From Lampris incognitus (lineage: Eukaryota; Chordata; Actinopteri; Lampriformes; Lampridae): DNA of 64,000 nt. Shown here piece after piece: positions 52,064 through 62,911 of this stretch. The position numbers were made by a program, and so were the translations under genes. Below the pieces are notes generated by a model. That model worked only from the letters and a program-made list of their open reading frames with translations. It ran no database searches and was not told the DNA's origin. The stretch's first letter is position 1. Each line of letters opens with the position of its first letter. The DNA is taken from NCBI RefSeq assembly GCF_029633865.1, contig NC_079212.1, forward strand, positions 103,999,473 through 104,063,472. Reading direction: 5' to 3'.

Positions 52064-52914
52064 CTAACATTTGATTGAAGAGCTCCTTTCAAATAATAAT
52101 AATAAAAAAAATGTATGTCTGGGAGCGCCGGGCCCAATGTATTTAGTTTTTGAAAAACTGGACCTGATGTGGGACAATATCGACTCGGGGTCCTTCGACT
52201 ACATATGACGTCACGGATTATGTTGCTGGCTTTATAGTTATTTAGCTGTGAATTTTTTACAATCCAAGTTGACAGAGTTGGTTAGTAAAGGTGCGAGGGC
52301 CGAAGGCCCGAGCTGCGTCTAAGGAGCGAGGCCGCAGGTTCCGGTCCTGGACGAGCGAACGCGCGAAGGCCGAAGCCCCGAGCTGCCTCTAACGTCAATC
52401 TACCGGTTCCCGCTGCTCCTATATGAACCAGCCCTTACCCAATCATAACGCGTGAAGTAGTGATGTCATCTTTAGTCGCAGGACGAGTAGATCAAGTACC
52501 GACACCGGCCTGAATCAAACAACCAATCAGGGTTAGCTAGCATGTAAGTAGGCAATAACAGCAACTCTGCATCCGGATTCTACGTGTCTTGGTTTGGCGC
52601 GGCGGCACACAACCAGATTTTGCGTCAAGAGCTATGGCAGTTTGTGCTAAATGTACAATACCTCCTTTGCCTATAACGGCGTATAGTACAAGACAAGCAA
52701 ATTGAAGGAAGACCTTGGAGAACAGACAAAGAGAGCGCTAAATAATAATAATAAAAAGATCAGATGAGGGTAAACATTGGAGAGACATTTTCGAGATGGC
52801 AAGAGCTGCAGGAGTGTTAAGGGGATGAAGAGCGATGCAGAGTGATATGAGGCAGCTGAAAGAGAGGCGGAGGGTTTTGCGTTGGAATGTTAATGTTGCC
52901 TACTGCAGTTTTAA

Positions 52915-53822
52915 TTGACTTCCAAGTTGTAATTTCTAGGCCTACAGTTGCATTATCAAACTGTTTACTTCTGGTTGAAGCATGGCTTTAATATCACAGG
53001 TATGTAAGTGAGACCAGCTATGTCTTATCGGTTTGACTGTTTAATGCCCATGTTAAAAAAAAATACTGCCTTAAGGGATTGAAATAGAGGTTTACTCTCG
53101 ATGTTCAATGAAAGAAGTAGGTCCAATCTTTATGTCCTGTGTAAGAGGTAGGTGGTGTCTATATATTCAGTGACAGAAACTGGGTATGAACCTATATGAA
53201 AGAGACAGGCACATTGTGGGAAAAGGTTATATTTTTTTGTACAATACCGATAGCTGCATTCAGGCAAATACCATTCCTAAAAACACTATATTACATAATA
53301 TGGTTCTAAATTCTTTACTTAAATAATAATTGAATCAGCAGGGGGAATGGTGATCAAACCTTGACTTGATGTAAAGTAGATCTGCTGTAAAGTTGTGATA
53401 ACAGGTTTAAGGCGTTTGGCCATTGAGGGAGGGAGGGTAGACAGTGATTCTACCATTCATAGACAGTTGGCCCATACATCGGTTTTGGATTAGCACCAGA
53501 GAAAGTAATGATTAGACTATAAATATCAGGTCAGAGGTGGTCATACTGCCACTGAAGAGGTGGGTAAATTTCAATCCCATCATCAACTTTAATGATTAGA
53601 CTATAAATATCGGCTCAAATAGGTGGTCATACTGCCACTGAAGCGGTGGGCAAATTTCAATCCCATCAATTTATTTGTAAATAACCATAGAATTATAATT
53701 GGGCATACTATACATGTTATAATTTACATGTTATTTTAGAAAAAATAAAATTAAAAGCCCAGTGGGAGAGGTAGATTGCTTTACTGAGGACGGGCAATGC
53801 TATTTCGCATCAAATAGCCTCA
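52915..53822. other. Intergenic sequence with an 84-bp tandem duplication
   Basis: AATGATTAGACTATAAATAT begins two direct copies at 53507 and 53591, each continuing through GGTGGTCATACTGCCACTGA and CAATCCCATCA. The rest is unremarkable. Confidence 0.6.
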
Positions 53823-53824
53823 TA

Positions 53825-55161
53825 CCCCAATGAGCCAAAACATTATGACCGCTGTAAAGCCCCTTGAGGCAAATTTGTAATTTGTGATACTAGGCAATAC
53901 AAAAAAAATTGACTTGACTTACAGGTGAGCGGAATGACGCCGAGCATCTTCAAACAAGGGCAAATATCAAGGTCTGGATAGATTAGATGGGAAGCGAACA
54001 ATCAGTTCTTGTAGTCAACGTGTTGGATGCAGCAGAAACTGGCAGGAGTAAAGACCTGAGTGACTTTGACAAGGGCCAAATTGTTATGGCTAGAGCATCT
54101 CTGAAACAGTAAGGCTTGTGTTGCTGTAAAGCCCCCTGAGGCAAATTTGTAATCTGTGATATTGGGCTATACAAATAAAATTGACTTGACTTGTGGGGTG
54201 CTCCCAGTCAACAGTGGCGAGTACCTACTGACAGTGGTCTGAAGGGGGTAAAACCACATACTGGTGACAGGGTGTTGGGTGCCCAAGGCTCATCGATGTG
54301 CAAGGGCAACTAAGGCTATCCCATCTGGCCCGAACCGACAAAAGGTCTACCGTGGCACAAGTCACAGAAAATTATGATGATGGCTACAGGAGGAATGTGC
54401 CACAACACAGTGCATCGCACCCAGCTGTGTATGGGGCTGAATAGCCGCAGGCCAGTCAGAGTGCCCACGATGACCTCTGTCCACCGTTAAAAGCACCTAC
54501 ATTGGGAATGTGAGAGTCAGAACTGGACCTTGGAGCAGTGGAAGAAGGTTGCCTGGTCCGATGAGTCCTGTTTTCTTTTAGATCACATGGATGGCCATGT
54601 ATGTGTGCGCTGTTTACCTGGGGTAGTGATGGCACCAGGATGGAGGTAAGACAACAAGCCGGTGGAGGGAGTGCGATGCTCTGGGCAATGTTCTGCTGGG
54701 AAACCCTGGGTCTGGCCATTCATCTGGACATCAATTTGACACGTGCCACCTACCATTGTTGCAGACCAGGTACACTCCTTCATTGCAATGGTATTCCCTG
54801 ATGGCAGTGGCCTCTTTCAGCAGGATAATGTGCCCTGCCACACTGCACACATTGTTCAGGAATGGTTTGAGGAACATGATGAAGTGTTCCAGGTGTTGCT
54901 CTGGCCTTCAAATTGTCCAGATCGCAATCCGATTGAGCATCTGTGGGATGTGCTGGACTGACAAGTCCGACCCACGGTGGCTCCACCTTGCAACATATAG
55001 GACTTGAAGGATCTGCTACTACTTTTTTGGTGCCAGATACCACAGGACACCCCCAGGAGTCTTGTAGAGTCCATGCTTCAGCAAGTCGGCACTATTTTGG
55101 CGGCACACGGAGGACCAACAACACATTGGACAGGTGGTCATAACGTTTTTGCACATCAGTG
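53825..55161 (+). mobile_element. Tc1-type transposon, degenerate, with two LINE-tail insertions
   Basis: TA at 53823-53824 and 55162-55163. Ends carry ATGAGCCAAAACATTATGACC and the complement of GGTCATAACGTTTTTGCACAT. The plus strand holds a Tc1-family transposase broken by several frameshifts and stops: readable pieces include DNVPCHTAHIVQEWFEEHDE, RNPIEHLWDVLD and LVESMLQQVG. DNVPCHTA and NPIEHLWDVLD are the D and E ends of the DDE triad region. Confidence 0.88.
53852..54193 (+). repeat. Two copies of one short LINE 3' tail inside the Tc1 element
   Basis: About 70-bp units at 53852-53920 and 54124-54193 share CTGTAAAGCCCCYTGAGGC, AAATTTGTAAT and AATTGACTTGACTT, the kind of tail left by extremely 5'-truncated LINE insertions. 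The second is flanked by CTTGTG (54115-54120 and 54190-54195). Confidence 0.7.
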
Positions 55162-55163
55162 TA

Positions 55164-55825
55164 TTATTTCAAAAGAAAGTGAGGCCGAGAGGTTTACACA
55201 TGCTCATTCCCAGCAAGAAAAGGTTATGCCTGGTATACCTGGATATGTAGCCTAAACTGAGCTACCAGTGACAAACTGAGCACATTATCCCATCAAAGAG
55301 CTTTTAGATGCAATTCATGGCTGTCGAGCACAAGTTCCTCATTTTCAGTCTAAGGAGTCCAAACCTACCTTCAGAAACTTAGACTTGGATCATTTGGTTG
55401 GTCATCAGTTGGGTTGACTGATTTTAATCAGCCATGACTTTGCTTATGGTAAATTAAACCCATACAAAGCACCCGATGTAACCATCTTCTGTGCTATTTT
55501 GGTATAGAAAGTGGGACTGTCAGATGGGCACCCCCCCCCCCACACACATCTACTTGATTTAGCCCACGGCTCCTCTAGAGTGTTCAATGTTTAGCTCTGT
55601 TGTACCACAACACTCCCTCTCACAACTGATCAGCAGTAGACTGACCTACAACACCTTGTATCTGGTATTTAGCCTTACACCTAACATAACCCATTACAAT
55701 ATTCCAAACCTCAACTTTGGTCTAATCCACATCGAGATAACAGTAAAGTTGATGCTGCTGCCAGCCACTTTGAGCATGTATTTTTTGTGATATTAGTTTT
55801 ACTTTTACTTTCCTTAAAAGCTTCC
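55164..55825. other. Intergenic sequence, nothing recognised
   Basis: No supportable feature. A C-run with ACACAC lies at about 55530. Confidence 0.5.
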
Positions 55826-56545
55826 AGTGTGGGAAGATGGCTGCGCGAATTCGTGTTTGCAGCGGCCTCACCCAGTGTCGGTGTCAGAAGATGGCGGCGC
55901 GAATTCACATTCGCGGCAGCCTCACCCATTACCGTCCATACAGTGTCTTTGTCCACATCTGCGTCTAAGTTTTGTCTACATTTGATGGCTGGGAGAGCTG
56001 GCGCTGGATCGGCAGAGAGAGTGGGGCAGGCTAAGCCAACTGCTTGCCCATCCAGACCGGCAGTTCCGATAACACCGAGGGCGGTCTGGCGGCGGCCTCA
56101 CCTGGCATTGACTGTGATGTTTTTGATGTTGTCGTGAAGAGTGCGGGGGGTGTTGAGAGTGTCTGGCTGGGACAGCTGACGCTGGATCGACTGGGAGAGC
56201 TTGGTCTACATCGTCCAGTGGTCTGCTTTGTCCACGGCCCCTGCCTGGAGCTGCGCCCGAGGAGGAAACGCCAAGTGTGGTCTGACAGGCTACGGAAGCG
56301 GGGCGGGCTAAGCTAACTGCTAACCCATGCAGACCGGCAGTCCTGACAGTCATCCTGGCTGGCGTTCATTCCCTTAGACAGTGATTTTTTATTTATTTTT
56401 TTTAGTTTAATTATATGTGTTAGTTTGAGTATTTGTGTTCTTGTAGTTTTTGTATGTGTCTTTGTGTTGTACTGCTGTGGGCTGGCTGGGGAAACAGCAT
56501 TTCGTTTCATTTCATGTACACAAGTACATGAAGTGAAATGACAGT
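55826..56545 (+). mobile_element. Half-LINE (L2/CR1-like, internally deleted), copy 2
   Basis: Begins GTGTGGGAAGATGGCTGCG and repeats a GAAGATGGCGGCGCGAATTC unit at 55887. A coding-like block follows: RRKRQVWSDRLRKRG and, in a shifted frame, KLTANPCRPAVLTVILAGVH, resembling the N-terminal region of L2/CR1-type ORF2. Directly after CTTAGACAGTG it passes to a 3' tail with GTTGTACTGCTGTGGGCTGG and CATGTACACAAGTACATG (a small hairpin). It carries an extra internal module with GGCGGCCTCACCTGGCATTG that copy 1 lacks. Confidence 0.68.
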
Positions 56546-56606
56546 GTTCCTGATTTGTGTCACCAAGTAATCTGGATGTTGACCAAAATAGTAGTTGTCT
56601 TTCACT

Positions 56607-57383
56607 TAGCCCCATTTGGGACTAGCACAAACCACTGCATGGGTGCTAGTCCCAATACATTGACAATTTCTTGGAAAACTCATTTTGCACACTTTTGACT
56701 TGGGTTAGGCAAAGTTTCCCAACCAAGATTGGCCTATCTGATCACCTTTCTGAAATTCTTTAACCCTTTCCTGTTACCCAAGTATAATATTTGAAAATAT
56801 TTCTAATAAACCATAAAATCCAACATTTGTGTGGCTTTTTCACGTCTACCTTCAAATGCATCTCTCCATATAGACACTACTCTGTTCTTCTTCGCCTCTT
56901 GACTGTGCACTGGGAATCACAACCATTGCTAATTCCATTTCATTCAACTGAGTCTACTTGTTCATCATCACCATGGACAAAATACAAATATTTCCTTTTC
57001 AAAAAGGAACAAAAGAAAATAATAAATAGCCTCTCTATGGGGAAGAACGTTTGGTGTTCCTTCCTACAGGTTTCAAAAAAACAGAACGTTGGCGTCCATA
57101 TTGACAGGTGCATTTGAAAATGTACCCAGACAAGCCTCGCAAAAGTGAGATTTTATACTTTATTGCAAATATTTTCAAACAATATGTTTCACTTGGTGAA
57201 AAGAAAGGGTTTCAAGGATTTCAGAACGCTTATCAGATCGGCAAATTTCTGTCAGGAAACCTTGCCCAACTCAAGTCAAAAGTTTTGTGAAGTTCACAAA
57301 ACAAGTTGTCCAGGAAATCATTAAGGCATTTCCATGGGACAAGCACCCATGCAGTGGTTTGTGTTAGTCCCAAACGGGGTCTA
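56607..57383. mobile_element. DNA element with TAG...CTA ends and 9-bp target duplication
   Basis: Inverted ends TAGCCCCATTTGGGACTAGC and the complement of GTTAGTCCCAAACGGGGTCTA-type sequence extend through CACAAACCACTGCATGGGTG. Flanks TCTTTCACT (56598-56606) and TCCTTCACT (57384-57392). A plus frame at 57108-57290 (60 aa, QIGKFLSGNLAQLKSKVL end) is not recognised and may be a remnant of the autonomous protein. Confidence 0.68.
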
Positions 57384-57392
57384 TCCTTCACT

Positions 57393-57918
57393 GTAAGTTA
57401 AATTAGCTTTGATAAATCATGGTCAAATGCTGATACTAACCTCATTAGTATATCTTAAAAATAAAAATACAATACAGGGGTCTTACTTCCAGTAATAATG
57501 AAATATCCAAAACAAAAGCATAATAACAACGTACATCAACATGGTGAAATATCATAAATACGTCATTCAAAATCTGCACACTCTTTGACCCATCTCTGTC
57601 TTAGGGAAAGAAGAAGCAGAGAGGGTCAGGTGAAACATCAGCGTTTCAGTTATACTTCCCCTATCTTAAAAAATAAAGAAGAAAAAAGGTCTTTTTGTTT
57701 TGTTTAAGACTTTGAATTCTTGTGTAGTCCTTTTTTGCCATTCAAATTTTACCCCCAGCTTCTCAACCAGGCCATCATCATCTTTCAGGATTAAAAGAAT
57801 TGAAGATTTGAAAAAAAAAAGAAAGAAAGGAAAACTTTCACATCAGCACCGGTGCCCCTGCACAGGTAGGAGGCGATCCAGAGATGTTGCTCCTCAGAAG
57901 TGCTTAGTCATCAAGGGA
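57393..57918. other. Putative 3' UTR of the acidic-tail gene
   Basis: Sequence downstream of the TAG on the minus strand. AT-rich, with no repeat recognised. Extent unknown. Confidence 0.35.
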
Positions 57919-57983
57919 CTAAAGGTCATTCTCCAGATCTGAAGTGTCTATGAAAATGTTAACTGAGCTGTCCGAGGTGTCTG
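57919..57983 (-). CDS. dcaf1: Terminal coding exon of an acidic-tail protein, DCAF1-like
   Basis: The minus strand after CTCTATGCAG reads CA then GAC ACC TCG..., ending in TAG at 57919. Joined in phase to the exon at 59707-59776 (which ends with one T) it gives SDTSDSSVNIF and a final SDLENDL. The acceptor is a CAGCAG tandem, so a variant using the second CAG would replace Ser-Asp with Tyr. DCAF1 is the substrate receptor of a CUL4-DDB1 ubiquitin ligase and ends in a long acidic tail with a similar LGDTDSSDNS stretch. The rest of the gene is outside, so the identity rests on this tail. The 3' UTR follows at lower coordinates. I did not locate its polyadenylation site. Confidence 0.5.
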
Positions 57984-58221
57984 CTGCATAGAGAGAAAGA
58001 CATATACAAGCTCACACATGCAAATAAACACACAAAAATATAATGCTACCTTTGATACCTGTGTTTGCATTATTTTTGTTGTAGAAAAAAAATAAATTAA
58101 GTATAATATTACAAAAAGGCTGACAGCCCAAATTAGGATTGTTGAGAATAATTATCATTAAATACATATCGATTTTGAATTTTTACTATGATGCCAATCT
58201 CCACTGCGTCACACATTCGAT

Positions 58222-58529
58222 AGTAGCCTGGCTGAGGCCACATTGGATATGACTAAGCCACCCAGCACTGCTGCCTCCATCTACTTTAAGTGGCTAATGA
58301 CCTGCGCAGCGCACCTAATGGTGCGAGGCAAGCTGGGGGCGTGGCGACAAAAAGTTGGAATCAAAATCAAAAGTTGAAACTCTGCCGCAGGACACATTCG
58401 CAAAGCAACAACCAGTCAGATTTTAGAAGGACAATTGATAAAATAGCCCTCTGGGGATGCCTACCTCAGTGTGAGATGCCCGGAATTCTCCCTGGGAAGT
58501 TTTATGGTAAAAAAAGAAGCCAGGCTACT
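58222..58529. mobile_element. Putative MITE in the last intron of the acidic-tail gene
   Basis: AGTAGCCTGGCT near 58222 is inverted as AGCCAGGCTACT ending at 58529. CpG-bearing interior (GCGCAGCGCACC). No TSD could be fixed, and similar sequence may continue to 58560. Confidence 0.45.
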
Positions 58530-58559
58530 TGTAATATTAAGGCAGCAACGGCCACTTAA

Positions 58560-59706
58560 ATATGACTTGAGTCAACTTTTATTGACTCTGATTATCTTTG
58601 TGCAGTTACAAACTTCACATACACACACTTTTTTTTAAAAATTTCTGTATATAACCCACAAAGCCTGCGAATCCAATATTTATGCTGGTAGGGATTTGCA
58701 TCATTGTTTTCAAAATTGGTCAATGAAGAAATGAATGAAGGTCCTTCTCAAGTAGGAATGCAACTACTAGATGTCATGGGTTTTCACTTTCCCTACTAAC
58801 AAACTGCAGAAGCGAGCAGAGTTGGACACGCTAGGTTGCGTCATTAGTATAAACAATTAACAACTATATATATATATTAAAAAAAAACTCGTTCTTTGAA
58901 AAAAGGTTGGTTAACATTAGGTCCATCCCCATGAGTACTACACAACCAAACCTTTTATACAACCTCTTTTAACTCAAGGCCGTGCTAGGTCATGGATGCA
59001 GGCAGTTCAAAGATGTTAAAAGATGAGAGGCAGCCATGTCTAGACCTAATAGAGTTCCCCCATTGTCGTTGTTCTTACATTTTGGAACAATTGTTGCTAT
59101 ATATAGTTTAATTTCCCTTAGCTAAAATACCAGAGGCTTTGTTTTTATAGTGAAAAATGGACTAAGTAATTTTCTGACTGCTAGACATCAGACAGTGCTA
59201 CAGAGAGTTCAGAACAGATACCAACAGCTAAGTCATATGTATTTCTAAGCCGCCACACTTGCTTCCTGTCCTCTTTGCAAGCTTCACCCTAGAATCAGTT
59301 CTCAACATCTCAATTATGGCTTATCCAGTTTCATGGGGATGGGGGGGGGTTGATTCACAGTGTGATCGGCATTACTAGCTATCCTTTCATTACAGGGAGT
59401 CATTTGATTCCCTGTTGACGTTAAAAAAAAATATTGCTTAATGTGGCTTTAAGCACATGGCGACTGATTCAGCTCGATTTAATACAAAAATTCCCCTTGA
59501 ATAATCTATTTTTTTCCATAAAAGGAAACATAGTATACGAGCACTAAACACAAGTTGTATGCCCGAATTATGACTTTAAATTGATTAACAGATCCAAATC
59601 AAGCATAGGTGGTAATAACCACAAATTTTACTTTCAAATAAAATTTTTGAGTTTATACTCTAGGTTTAAAGTAAAACACCTGTAACGAATGAGCAGTTTT
59701 ACTCAC
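58560..59706. other. Intron of the acidic-tail gene, nothing recognised
   Basis: AT-rich intronic sequence. No exon or repeat that I can support. Confidence 0.45.
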
Positions 59707-59776
59707 AGTCACCAAGGCTGGACTCTTCGTCAGAGTCGTCACCATCATCATCACTGTTGTTGAGGAGATGTGCCAC
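59707..59776 (-). CDS. dcaf1: Penultimate exon of the acidic-tail protein, DCAF1-like (70 nt)
   Basis: Minus strand: acceptor TTTCCTGAG then GTG GCA CAT..., encoding VAHLLNNSDDDGDDSDEES and SLGD plus one base, then the donor GTGAGT. Phase 0 at the start and phase 1 at the end match its neighbours exactly, which is good evidence that the three pieces are real exons. With the preceding exon the junction reads SPTDEE-VAHLL, close to SPSDEE-LANLL in DCAF1. Alternatively the frame continues to a TAA two codons after the donor, but the terminal exon in phase makes splicing more likely. Confidence 0.58.
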
Positions 59777-60148
59777 CTCAGGAAAAAAAAAGGAGAAACA
59801 TAACTTGTCATCTCTTCCCATTGAAAACTGTGGCTGACAAATGCAAGGCATAGAGTATATGCATTTAACCTTCATGAATTTTCGAGCAATAACTCCTAGT
59901 ACAGTACAAAAGTTGGTGATAATACAAGACATGTCAACCCTTTCCTTTTCCGTAGAGATTATTTTTCCCCTAGGGGGTGTTGCAACTTTGCATTATGCTT
60001 ACAAACAGCTGATATGTCATACCCTCCATGTTGTACGACTTTGTTCACCTGGTAGTCAACACAGTGGGTAACATCACTGACTAATAAAATGGCTTGGCTG
60101 AAACAACTCAGTTGTGTGAAAGAATGTTCTATGACAAGCAATGTATAC

Positions 60149-60307
60149 CTCTTCATCTGTGGGAGACTCGGGCTGGTCTATATTAAGGTCCTCATCTGGG
60201 TTGAAACCGGCCAGTTCCACAACAAGAGGATCTGTGTCTAGATCATCATCATCATCATCGTCGTCGTCTGAATCTGTAGAGTCTTCATCCTCTTGGTCTT
60301 CATTGTC
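60149..60307 (-). CDS. dcaf1: Exon of the acidic-tail protein, DCAF1-like (159 nt)
   Basis: Minus strand: acceptor GTCTCACCAG, 53 codons in phase 0, donor GTATAC. It encodes DNEDQEDEDSTDS, nine consecutive Asp, LDTDPLVVELAGFNPDEDLN and ends QPESPTDEE. The mix of an Asp run, LDTD-x-L and SPTDEE parallels the DCAF1 tail (LDTDQL, SPSDEE). Exons further upstream lie beyond the retroelement cluster and probably beyond the right edge. Other acidic-tail nuclear proteins cannot be excluded. Confidence 0.58.
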
Positions 60308-60464
60308 CTGGTGAGACGTATCAAATCAGTTTGTTATCATTATAACCATCTTATGGTAGAATTTCATTAGTGATAATTATGTCTTAATTGATAATCTCCA
60401 TTATTGTGATACTAGTGTAACCCAGGTTATTTCTTGTGATTCAAACTCACAAACATCCCCTAAA

Positions 60465-61745
60465 AGCCTCACATGCGGAGACTGTTGGTGGCTGCTGAAA
60501 TCTATAGATGCCCCCTGAACACATCACAGTGCAGGCTCCTGCGTAACATGAGTGAACACAATGTCATGTTGCAGCCGAAATCCATTGTCAGCCAAATAAA
60601 TACAGCCCAGCACACCACACCACTTGGAGCTAAACAACATGCACCTCATCAGGACAAGCCTACCAGTGACAATCTCAAACTCGACCTTGACAACTCACCA
60701 ATATCTGAACAATGGGAAGAGAGCATCATCACCAAGCTTAAATCCATTCCAGAAGTCTTTGCAGTAAATGACATGTCATACAGTCACACCAATGCTGTGA
60801 AACATCACATCAGGCTGTATGACAAAGCTACTTTTAAGGAAAGGCAAAGGCCTAATCATCCCTGTGACAGAGAGGCAGTCAAGCAACACCTCAAAGAACT
60901 ACTCGATGCAGGGATCATTAAGAAGTCAGAGAGCCGCTTTGCGTCACCAGTAGTCTTGGTGCGGAAAAATGGTTCCATCAGGCTATGTATAGATTACAGA
61001 ATATTAAATGCACAAACCATCAGAGATGCATATGCCCTCCCGAACATTGAAGAACATTTGCAGCCCTCAGCGGTGCCACATGGTTTTCCATCATGGATCT
61101 CAAGTCTAGTTATTACCAGGTCGAGATGGCTGAGGTAGATAAGCCTAAAACCACTTTTGTGTCCCCCCTAGGCTTCTTTGAATTCAATCGTATGCTACAG
61201 AGTGTCACAAATGCTCCGAGCACCTTCCAATGCCTTATGGAGAAGTATGTTGGTGACCTGCACCTTAATGAGGTACTCGTGTTTCTAGACGACTTAATAG
61301 TGTTCTCTGACACATTGGAGGAACATGAAGTACAGCTCATGAAGATACTGAGCCATCTCAAAGACAACAGCTTAAAGCTGTCCCCAGAAAAGTGTCACTT
61401 CTTTAAGACCTCTGCAAAGTACCTTGGTCATGTGGTCGATGCTCAAGGAGTCCATACTGACCCTGACAAGATATCGGATTTGAGACTGGCCTCAGCCTTC
61501 AATAAGGAAGAAGTTGAAATGTTTTCTAGGTTTCTCTGGAAACTATCGACGTTTTGTCGAGGGGTATTCTAAGATGGCCAAACCTCTTAACAGCAGGCTA
61601 AATACACCAAAAAAAAGGGGCTAAGTGTACAAGAGGGACCACTCCAAACCTCTTGTGAGTTCCAACGCACCCCTTGGAGAGGAATGGACTCCTGAGTGTG
61701 AAAGTCCATCCAGAATTTTAATCGACAAATTGACAAAATTTCTGC
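60465..61745 (+). pseudogene. Ty3/Gypsy pol fragment (protease-RT linker and reverse transcriptase)
   Basis: Plus-strand pol of an LTR retrotransposon, antisense inside an intron of the acidic-tail gene. The first frame (60473-61050) holds DREAVKQHLKELLDAGIIKK, FASPVVLVRKNG and LCIDYRILN. After a frameshift near 61050, the second holds MDLKSSYYQVEMAEVDKPK, FLDDLIVFSD (catalytic Asp pair) and KLSPEKCHFF. A second frameshift near 61520 precedes [10 protein letters not shown]. The RNase H and integrase are absent: the frame stops where a half-LINE begins at 61748. No LTR is visible. Confidence 0.88.
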
Positions 61746-61747
61746 TT

Positions 61748-62165
61748 CTCGTGTGGGAAGATGGCTGCGTGAATTTCGTTTGCATCGGCCTCACCCAGTG
61801 CCGGTGTCGGAAGATGGTGGCGCAAATTTACATTTGCGGCAGCCTCACCCAGTATCATCTATGCAGTGTCTTTGTCCAAGTCTGCGTCTAAGTTTTGTCT
61901 TCATTTGATGGCTGAGAGAGCTGGCGCTGGATCGGCTGAGAGAGTGGGGCAGGCTAGCTAACTGCTAGCCCATGCAGACTGGCAGTTCCAATAACATCGA
62001 GGGCGGTCTGTTGGCGGCCTCACATGGTGTTGACTGTGGTGTTTTTAATGTCGTCGTGAGGAGTGCGGGAGGGGGTGTCGAGGGTGTCTGGCTGGGAGAG
62101 CTGGTGCTGGATCGGCTGGGAGAGCTTGGTCTGCTTCGTCCGGTGGGCCTGGGAACCATGGCCCC
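61748..62165 (+). mobile_element. Half-LINE, copy 3, 3'-truncated at a PLE
   Basis: Begins GTGTGGGAAGATGGCTGCG, repeats GGAAGATGGTGGCGCAAATT, and includes the module with GGCGGCCTCACATGGTGTTG shared with copy 2. It ends at CATGGCCCCGGACG, where PLE coding sequence begins without a tail. Confidence 0.72.
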
Positions 62166-62168
62166 GGA

Positions 62169-62911
62169 CGGTTGCAATTTTAAGCTCAAGTACAACCCAC
62201 CATTACACACTACCTGCCAGCAAATCAACAAACGTAGCAGAAAACGAAACACCACGTGGTACAACCCACCCTACAGTGATACCATGGCCACAAACATCGG
62301 TAAACAGCTTTTTTTAAACTTTTGGATAAGTGCTTTACCCCGGACCATCAACTGAGGAAGATATTTAATAGGAACACCATAGAAATGAGGTACAGCTGCA
62401 TGCCTAACATTCAGCAAATAATATCGTCCCAAACACAAAAATCATGAACAAATCGACGACACCTTCATCACAACTGGACTCCCCCGACTACAACTGCTGT
62501 GTGAACGACTCATGCCCCCTCGAAGGAAAATGCCAGACGAAAGGAGTTATCTAAGCTATGGTGACAAGAAATGACAACGGCAAAATGGAGACATACGTCG
62601 GTGTAACAGAGGAAACATTCAAAAAGAGGTTTAATGTACACATGTGTAGCTTTAGAAACAACCTTTTAAAGAATGTAACATCTTTAAGCTGTTATATTTG
62701 GTTGTTGGCGGACAGAGACATTAATTATTCAACCACCTGGAAAATCCTCTCAAAGAACAAAGCATATTCAACCAGTAGTAAAACGTGCAAGCTATGTCTA
62801 ACTGAAAACTATTTTATCATTTGCAAACCAGAAATGTCCACATTGAATAACAGGAATGAATTGGCCAGCAGTTGCAGATATAGATACAAGCACCTATTTT
62901 GTAATTATAAA
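62169..62911 (+). pseudogene. Penelope-like element, RT C-terminus and GIY-YIG domain
   Basis: Reads KLKYNPPLH, KRNTTWYNPPYSD and ATNIGKQLF, then after a frameshift FNRNTIEMRYSCMPN, a PLE hallmark. CPLEGKCQTKGVI is then followed by a stop in place of the expected Tyr of GIY. The GIY-YIG domain continues in the same frame with TYVGVTEETFKKRF, YSTSSKTCKLC and NELASSCRYRYKHLF and ends in TAA. The family differs from the PLE at 50 kb. It lies directly after the half-LINE, so its 5' part is lost. Confidence 0.85.

Larger units (their letters stand above)
51626..52910. mobile_element. piggyBac-like DNA element, split by a TRIM-like LTR element
   Basis: TTAA at 51622-51625 and 52911-52914. Ends GCTGCAGTAGGCAGTAT and the complement of AATGTTGCCTACTGCAGTT are inverted. 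GC-rich sequence at 52290-52390 holds two direct units with GGCCGAAGGCCCGAGCTGC / GGCCGAAGCCCCGAGCTGC. A frame at about 52720-52830 is Lys/Arg-rich, but I do not recognise a domain. Confidence 0.65.
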
